IMG/VR virus record: IMGVR_UViG_3300043436_000350
Span: 1-43,449 of that record
Origin: a virus
Length of the DNA stretch: 43,449 nt
Strand: one strand, 5' to 3'
In this document: in pieces, positions 39,395 to 43,449 of the stretch
How the letters are laid out: each line of letters begins with the position of its first letter
Numbering within the stretch: the stretch's first letter is position 1
The notes under the pieces: model-generated
Database searches by the model: none
What the model was told of the DNA's origin: nothing
Seen by the model: only the letters and a program-made list of their open reading frames with translations
Program-made: the position numbers and the translations under genes

Positions 39395-39518
39395 AGGCTC
39401 TGTGAGAACAGTCTTGACACAACACGCTATGCCATGGTCTACTTCTAAGCCTGTTGTCGTTAAGGTGACACTGCCAAGGGAACCTTGGGCTAAAGAACCA
39501 AAGGAGGACGAAGCATGA
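39369..39518 (+). CDS. 49-residue basic hypothetical protein (GTG start)
   Basis: A GTG at 39369, 5 nt after GGAG, opens a frame overlapping the end of the upstream gene: VTAVKTTNKGSVRTVLTQHA, ending REPWAKEPKEDEA. A second GTG at 39378 is in the same frame. It fills the otherwise empty gap to the next gene, whose ATG overlaps its stop (ATGA). Moderately supported by coupling on its 3' side. Confidence 0.45.
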   Translation: MTAVKTTNKGSVRTVLTQHAMPWSTSKPVVVKVTLPREPWAKEPKEDEA

Positions 39519-39628
39519 CGTTTGGTCAGTGGTGGGAGAGAAAGGGTTGGTGGTTTGCCCGTAAGTACAACCTCAGCGAAGAGACGATGAAGGAGATTTG
39601 GGATGAAGTTCGTAGCCATGGATTGTGA
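39515..39628 (+). CDS. 37-residue Trp-rich hypothetical protein
   Basis: ATG 39515 follows AAAGGAGG. The product MTFGQWWERKGWWFARKYNL continues with SEETMKEIWDEVRSHGL. It has five Trp in 37 residues and overlaps the start of the polymerase by 26 nt, providing that gene with its GAAGGAG ribosome site. Unknown function; coupling to polymerase synthesis is plausible. Confidence 0.55.
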   Translation: MTFGQWWERKGWWFARKYNLSEETMKEIWDEVRSHGL

Positions 39629-40508
39629 AACAGATGGGCTTGATCCTACGCGCATCTGGGTGATCTGTTCGAAGGACTTGGACACTGGTGAGACGATCCA
39701 GTTCCTTAACCCCTCGCATGTCGTCGAAGAGAAGGAGAGGTTCCTTGCTTATTGCAACACTGTTGACAAGTTTGTATTCCATAACGGTCTGGGTTTTGAC
39801 GTACCTGTTCTTCATCGCCTTATTGGCCGTGATTGTGTTCCTGTTGGTAGCGTCATTGATACTCTTATTGTATCTCGAATGATCGACTACGAGATCAAGG
39901 ATGGGCACAGCCTCAAAGCTTGGGGTATCCGCCTTGGTCTCTTCAAGGGTGAACACAAGGATTGGAGTAAGCTCTCACAGGAAATGATTGACTACTGCCA
40001 CCAAGACGTAGCGGTTACTCAGGCCCTCTTCGAAAGGTTCCGTAAGGTAATCTTCGATAAGGCATGGGCTGATGCACTACGTTGTGAGCATGACATTCAA
40101 ATCCTGTGTGAAGAAATGACTGCTAACGGTTTCAAGTTTGACAAGGCTAAGGCTGAGGAATACTTGAAGGAGGTAGAGGATCGTATGGCAGAGCTTGAGG
40201 CAGGGTTCCAGAGGGACTTCCCACCTAAGCTCGAAGAGGTTAATCGCCTCAAGTATCGCGTCAAGCAGAACGGTGACCTCTACTCAAATGTTGTCGATGC
40301 CAAGAAGAAGTATCCAGTTACTGACGTATACGGTGATGAACTGATCTGCTTTGATTGGGTGTCGTTTGATCCGGCATCACCTAAGCAGAGGATCGACAGA
40401 CTATGGGACGCAGGGTGGACCCCTGTAGACAAGACAAAAGGACACATCCAGTATGAGCGTGAGCAGCGTGACAAAGCAAGACAATCTTGGCGAGGGAAAA
40501 GACGCTGA
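39603..40508 (+). CDS. DNA polymerase A family, exonuclease and N-terminal part (5' half of a split gene)
   Basis: This 301-residue frame holds the 3'-5' proofreading domain: MKFVAMDCETDG (motif Exo I, D-x-E), FHNGLGFDVPVL (Exo II) and YCHQDVAVTQ (Exo III), followed by the thumb region up to DAGWTPVDKTKGHIQYEREQ. The frame then hits TGA at 40506-40508, while the polymerase continues in the +1 frame. In T7-type relatives this is one protein. Joining the frames by skipping one A in GGGAAAAG (40494-40501) gives a continuous protein of about 637 residues. Confidence 0.9.
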   Translation: MKFVAMDCETDGLDPTRIWVICSKDLDTGETIQFLNPSHVVEEKERFLAYCNTVDKFVFHNGLGFDVPVLHRLIGRDCVPVGSVIDTLIVSRMIDYEIKDGHSLKAWGIRLGLFKGEHKDWSKLSQEMIDYCHQDVAVTQALFERFRKVIFDKAWADALRCEHDIQILCEEMTANGFKFDKAKAEEYLKEVEDRMAELEAGFQRDFPPKLEEVNRLKYRVKQNGDLYSNVVDAKKKYPVTDVYGDELICFDWVSFDPASPKQRIDRLWDAGWTPVDKTKGHIQYEREQRDKARQSWRGKRR

Positions 40509-41517
40509 GCGGGGAGAGAAGTTCGCTAGATACGGCTGGTCTTGCTCTGAATTGAACCTCTCTACGCTTCCAGAGGACGCACCTGATGGCGCTAGGAACC
40601 TTGCTGAGTGGCTCACCCTAGAGGGTCGTCGTTCATCCCTTGTAGAGTGGCTGGGTCACGTTAAGGACGATGGTCGTATCCATGGCAGGTTCACCCACAT
40701 TGGGGCTTGGACTGGACGTATGGCCCATAGTGCACCTAACCAAGCGAATATCCCTGCCGCCTTCCATGGCAAGGTTAAGTCTGCTGTCGATGCTGTTAAG
40801 GAGAAGTACGACGGAAAGATGCGGGCACTGTGGAAGGTAGAGGATGGCAACTGGCAGGTTGGTACAGATGCCTCGGGTATTCAGCTACGTATCCTAGCGC
40901 ACCTCATGAAGTCTGATGCCTACGTTGAAGCTATCGTTAGCGGACGTAAAGAGGATGAGACAGACATTCACCACCTTAACCGTAAAGCCCTTGGTTTCCA
41001 ACACGTTACGAGGGACATGAGTAAGACTTTCATCTACGCTTATCTCTTGGGTGCTGGTGTCGGTAAGGTCGCAGAGATTCTCAAGGTGAACCAGAGGGAA
41101 GCCACGGAGGCTATGGAGAACTTCACGAAGAACATTCATGGTCTTGAACGACTAAAGAAACAGGTAATCCCTCACGTAGCTGAGATGGGTTGGTTCAAAG
41201 GTCTTGATGGTCGTCGTGTAGCGGTACCGTCTGAACACAAAGCTTTGGCTGGTATGCTCCAGAGTGGCGAAGCTATTGTCGTTAAGAACTGGTGTATTGA
41301 TTGGGTCAAGAAAGCTAGGGCTGAGGGTATCAACTTCAAGCTTATCAACATTGTCCACGACGAAACACAGACAGAGGTTGTCGGTTCACGTGAGGATGCT
41401 GAACGTCTGGCAGCTATCCAAGCCCAAAGTATGATTGACGTAGGGATGCGACTTGGTGTATACTGCCCCCTCGCAAGTGAGAGTGCTATAGGAAAGAACT
41501 GGGCAGAATGTCACTAA
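40453..41517 (+). CDS. DNA polymerase A family, polymerase domain (3' half of a split gene)
   Basis: This 354-residue frame carries the palm and fingers: motif A GTDASGIQLRILAH (catalytic Asp; the usual Glu of the sugar gate is Gln, as in several phage polymerases), motif B RDMSKTFIYAYLLGAG (Tyr at the position equivalent to E. coli Phe762/T7 Tyr526) and motif C NIVHDETQ (catalytic Asp). ATG 40453 has AAAGGA about 10 nt upstream and could start independently, but homology to the family resumes only at about DAERGEKFARYGW, after the GGGAAAAG run. It is either a separately translated subunit or the product of frameshifting. Confidence 0.88.
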   Translation: MSVSSVTKQDNLGEGKDAERGEKFARYGWSCSELNLSTLPEDAPDGARNLAEWLTLEGRRSSLVEWLGHVKDDGRIHGRFTHIGAWTGRMAHSAPNQANIPAAFHGKVKSAVDAVKEKYDGKMRALWKVEDGNWQVGTDASGIQLRILAHLMKSDAYVEAIVSGRKEDETDIHHLNRKALGFQHVTRDMSKTFIYAYLLGAGVGKVAEILKVNQREATEAMENFTKNIHGLERLKKQVIPHVAEMGWFKGLDGRRVAVPSEHKALAGMLQSGEAIVVKNWCIDWVKKARAEGINFKLINIVHDETQTEVVGSREDAERLAAIQAQSMIDVGMRLGVYCPLASESAIGKNWAECH

Positions 41518-41900
41518 GAACTAGAGGTATACCACTACGCTTCTCTAAAACAGATAGCGACTGCTACATCTGTGTATCACATAGAACTAACCCAGACGGA
41601 TACCTTCGTCTACAGTTCAACGGTGTTATGACTATGTTTCACCGTGTTATGTGGGAAGAGAAGCGTGGGAAGATACCACTCGGATATGAGATACACCACA
41701 AGTGCGGAGTTCGCTCGTGCTGTAACGTAGAGCACCTAGCTCTTATCGACGGGAAGGAACATGCAATTCTGACCAACCGAGAGAGATACCTTGACAGAAA
41801 AGAGTCTGTCCTCCAAGGTGCTAGTATTATGAGTGTAAAAGAGTTGGCTGAAACATATGACTGTTCAGAGAGTACAGTCTACAGATACCTAAGGGGTTAA
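41508..41900 (+). CDS. HNH homing endonuclease with C-terminal HTH
   Basis: This is a 130-residue protein. YEIHHKCGVRSCCNVEHLAL (about residues 60-79) is a compact HNH site with His pair, Cys-zinc ligands and Asn-x-x-His. The C-terminus IMSVKELAETYDCSESTVYR is a helix-turn-helix of the kind found in HNH homing endonucleases. It overlaps the polymerase 3' end by 10 nt. Free-standing homing endonucleases often sit beside polymerase genes and cleave phages lacking them, so this is probably a selfish element. Confidence 0.85.
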   Translation: MSLRTRGIPLRFSKTDSDCYICVSHRTNPDGYLRLQFNGVMTMFHRVMWEEKRGKIPLGYEIHHKCGVRSCCNVEHLALIDGKEHAILTNRERYLDRKESVLQGASIMSVKELAETYDCSESTVYRYLRG

Positions 41901-41902
41901 GC

Positions 41903-42376
41903 ATGGCTAAGACTAAATGGGGTGTGTTCGAAGGCGAAATCTTCTGGGCGCGTGTGTTCGAACAGAACATTGACGACAGTGAATACCACAAGGCTACTGA
42001 GGGTCAGTACAACTGTGTGTTCATCCCGAAGGACGACGAAGAGTTGGACAAGATGAAGAAGATGGGTTTCCCTGAGAAATCAATGGGTAACGCTATGATC
42101 CGTGAGATTGAAGCAGCAGATGGCCGTAAGGGTATGAAGCTCAAGCGTCCTAACAAACACGCTAAGATCGAAGACTTCGGTGGTGCACCTGTCGTCACTA
42201 AGGGTGTCTCGGACGACGTGTGGGACATGGACGTAGACGGTGAGTTGGGTAACGGCACCAAGGTCAAGGTGAAGATCAGCATCTACGGTGAGGGCGCTAC
42301 GGCATCTGTTCGCTTGGAGAAGATCGCAGTGCTTGAGTTGGTTAAGTTCGAAGCTAGCGCGACTATGGGCTGGTAA
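41903..42376 (+). CDS. Putative ssDNA-binding protein
   Basis: This 157-residue protein with alternating charged beta strands (TKVKVKISIYGEGATASVRL) is located between polymerase and ThyX, where related podoviruses carry a gp2.5-type or other OB-fold ssDNA-binding protein. The N-terminus MAKTKWGVFEGEIFWARVFE and the acidic patch DDVWDMDVDGELGNG are visible; a C-terminal acidic tail typical of T7 gp2.5 is absent. The assignment rests on context and fold-like pattern, so it is moderate. Confidence 0.6.
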   Translation: MAKTKWGVFEGEIFWARVFEQNIDDSEYHKATEGQYNCVFIPKDDEELDKMKKMGFPEKSMGNAMIREIEAADGRKGMKLKRPNKHAKIEDFGGAPVVTKGVSDDVWDMDVDGELGNGTKVKVKISIYGEGATASVRLEKIAVLELVKFEASATMGW

Positions 42377-42384
42377 GATAACTG

Positions 42385-42408
42385 AGGGGGAGCTTAAGTG
42401 TTCCCCCT
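42385..42408 (+). terminator. GC-rich hairpin between SSB-like gene and thyX
   Basis: AGGGGGAGC (42385-42393) pairs with GTTCCCCCT (42400-42408), nine pairs with one G-T, loop TTAAGT. Only TA follows rather than a T-run, so termination would be partial; it may stabilise the abundant upstream mRNA. Confidence 0.55.
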
Positions 42409-42435
42409 TACACCACCAAAGCTAAGGAGAGCAGG

Positions 42436-43098
42436 ATGATTAAGGCTACCTACATCGACCACATGGGCAGTGATCTGTCTGTCGTTAATGCTGCACGGGT
42501 CAGCTTTGGTAAGAAGAGTGAGTGGGACTTGGTAGAGTTCGTCGGTGGACGGGTTGAGCACATCTTGTTCGACAAGGACTACAGTCTGATCCACTACCTT
42601 GCCAAGCACAAGCACTTCTCCCCCTTCGGCCATGCCTTCGCATCCTTCCACGTTAAGGCACCCATCTTCGTAGCACGACAGCTTGTGAAGCATAAGTTCC
42701 TTCGGTGGAATGAAATCTCTCGTCGTTACGTAGATGATGAACCAGAGTTCTATGTGCCTGAGGTATGGCGGGGTCGAGCAGAAGACAAGAAGCAAGGTTC
42801 TGGCTCCAACCTCGACTGGGACCACGACCCTTATGCTTACGAAACATGTCTCCGTAACTACAACTTCCTTCTTGAGGTTGGCGTAGCACCTGAACAAGCC
42901 CGTATGGTTCTCCCTCAATCGACAATGACTGAGTGGTACTGGTCAGGAAGCCTTGATGCCTTCGCAGATATGTGTCGTCTACGCTGTAAGGATGATACCC
43001 AATACGAGACACGTCTAGTTGCGGATCAGATCAGCGTGATAATGAAAGACCTATTCCCTGTATCGTGGGATGCCCTAACGAAGGAGAACGACAAATGA
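42436..43098 (+). CDS. thyX: Flavin-dependent thymidylate synthase ThyX
   Basis: This 220-residue enzyme makes dTMP from dUMP using methylene-tetrahydrofolate, FAD and NADPH. The ThyX signature region is ARQLVKHKFLRWNEISRRYV (about residues 77-96). The common RHR start of the motif is KHK here, while the NE-S-RRY part is intact. VAPEQARMVLPQSTMTEWYW (about 154-173) is the second conserved block with the nucleotide-binding Arg. AAGGAGA precedes ATG 42436. Together with RNR and MazG it supplies deoxynucleotides for phage DNA. Confidence 0.93.
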   Translation: MIKATYIDHMGSDLSVVNAARVSFGKKSEWDLVEFVGGRVEHILFDKDYSLIHYLAKHKHFSPFGHAFASFHVKAPIFVARQLVKHKFLRWNEISRRYVDDEPEFYVPEVWRGRAEDKKQGSGSNLDWDHDPYAYETCLRNYNFLLEVGVAPEQARMVLPQSTMTEWYWSGSLDAFADMCRLRCKDDTQYETRLVADQISVIMKDLFPVSWDALTKENDK

Positions 43099-43418
43099 AC
43101 CAAGACCTATACGACCTCTTCGAAGAGTTTATGAACGGGGACTTTGTGGGTGATCTTGTTGCCTTCAATATCCGTGAACAAGTGTTGACCCTACGCCTCT
43201 CTATCACATCACTTGAGCATCTTAACCGTACCCGTGGTGGGCTAACGACTGGTCAGCGTGAAGACCTCGAAGAGAATTGGCAAGACCTAGAGGCTATGAC
43301 CCGAGCTTACATCTACTTCTCTGGTGACTACGATCTTAAGCATATCCCTGAGTGGGACCACAATGAGTTTCCAGATGTGGCAGGATGGGACTACTGGACC
43401 CAAGGTGATGTTAAGTGA
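43095..43418 (+). CDS. Small phage protein, complete copy (allele B)
   Basis: This 107-residue acidic protein (MNQDLYDLFEEFMNGDFVGD at the start) has ATG 43095 coupled to the ThyX stop (ATGA) and AAGGAG plus the AACGACA box upstream. The centre REDLEENWQDLEAMTRAYIY is helical. Residues from SLEHLN to SGDY are identical to the fragment at the left end; the C-terminus differs and is six residues shorter. Its stop overlaps the GTG of the exonuclease gene. No recognised domain. Confidence 0.75.
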   Translation: MNQDLYDLFEEFMNGDFVGDLVAFNIREQVLTLRLSITSLEHLNRTRGGLTTGQREDLEENWQDLEAMTRAYIYFSGDYDLKHIPEWDHNEFPDVAGWDYWTQGDVK

Positions 43419-43449
43419 TTGTCCTCGTAGACGGAGACGTTGTAGCCTA
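43207..43449. repeat. Right copy of the imperfect terminal overlap (partner 1-261)
   Basis: Bases 43207-43333 equal 1-127. The region 43334 to about 43412 is a diverged allele lacking 18 nt, and the last 37 bases match 225-261. It shows that the contig closes into a circle, with two alternative alleles retained at the junction. Confidence 0.8.
43415..43449 (+). CDS. Exonuclease gene start, truncated by the window end
   Basis: The GTG at 43415 and the following bases are identical to the start of the exonuclease gene at 227, encoding MIVLVDGDVVA. It is the same gene seen again through circular closure, not a second copy. Confidence 0.8.
   Translation, partial: MIVLVDGDVVA

Noticed and set aside
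1-43449. tRNA genes, CRISPR arrays, integrase, repressor, attachment sites
   Set aside because: I saw no cloverleaf with a GTTCGAATCC-type arm, no regular spacer-repeat array, and no recombinase or repressor motifs. The genome looks strictly lytic.
1-43449. Phage-encoded T7-type RNA polymerase
   Set aside because: No frame carries the T7 RNA polymerase motifs; the only polymerase motifs belong to the family A DNA polymerase at 39603-41517.
43415-43449. Second exonuclease gene at the right end
   Set aside because: Identical to the start of the gene at 227; it is the same gene met again through circular closure.

Overview
The window is essentially one complete genome of a lytic, short-tailed (podovirus-type) phage with a T7-like replication and virion gene set. 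The combination of a class II (cobalamin-dependent) ribonucleotide reductase, ThyX, PhoH, MazG, a T7-type primase-helicase, a T7-type DNA polymerase, endonuclease I and a FEN-type exonuclease, with no phage RNA polymerase, integrase or repressor, matches the roseophage SIO1 / cobavirus type (Zobellviridae, Cobavirinae). A marine Rhodobacteraceae host is therefore likely. That placement rests on gene content and recognised motifs, not on a database search. The first 127 bases recur at 43207-43333 and the shared tract continues imperfectly to the window end, so the contig closes on itself at roughly 43.2 kb of unique sequence.

Layout. (1) The rightward replication and metabolism arm runs from about 33.4 kb to the window end and, through circular closure, on to 5.9 kb. 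It starts with a dozen or so very small early genes, then primase-helicase, more small genes, a DNA polymerase split over two reading frames, an HNH endonuclease, a putative ssDNA-binding protein, ThyX, exonuclease, endonuclease I, a metallophosphoesterase, MazG, RNR, PhoH and a DUF3310-type protein. It ends at a strong hairpin at 5915-5941. (2) The leftward late arm runs from about 31.7 kb down to 5.9 kb: small terminase, a tail fibre and its chaperone-like partner, lysis genes, large terminase, portal, scaffold, major capsid, head accessory proteins, tail tubular proteins A and B, three internal (ejection) proteins, a large modular tail fibre, and a cluster of tiny lysine-rich proteins. (3) A control region at 31.7-33.4 kb holds most of the regulatory DNA: divergent consensus sigma-70 promoters, a rightward transcription unit of about 290 nt with no convincing gene that ends in a textbook terminator (candidate non-coding RNA), an HNH endonuclease gene, an iteron-like repeat region and an inverted repeat around a putative early promoter.

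How it works together. Host RNA polymerase should read the TTGACA/TATAAT-type promoters at 22.3, 28.2, 31.7, 31.8 and 32.7 kb. RNR, ThyX and MazG would supply and clean deoxynucleotides, while the exonuclease and endonuclease I would process DNA. The late arm builds the virion and lyses the cell.

Most unusual points: a heptamer (AACGACA/TGTCGTT) present at more than ten times its chance frequency across most of the genome but nearly absent from the large tail fibre gene; the structured rightward RNA unit, with 15 nt of perfect complementarity to the leader of the phoH operon; a tandem-hairpin/ribosome-site element found before the phoH-operon microprotein and again inside the primase gene, where it precedes a T7 4B-like internal start; a +1 frame break in DNA polymerase at a GGGAAAAG run; and two alleles of one small gene at the contig ends. 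All counts are by eye and approximate.
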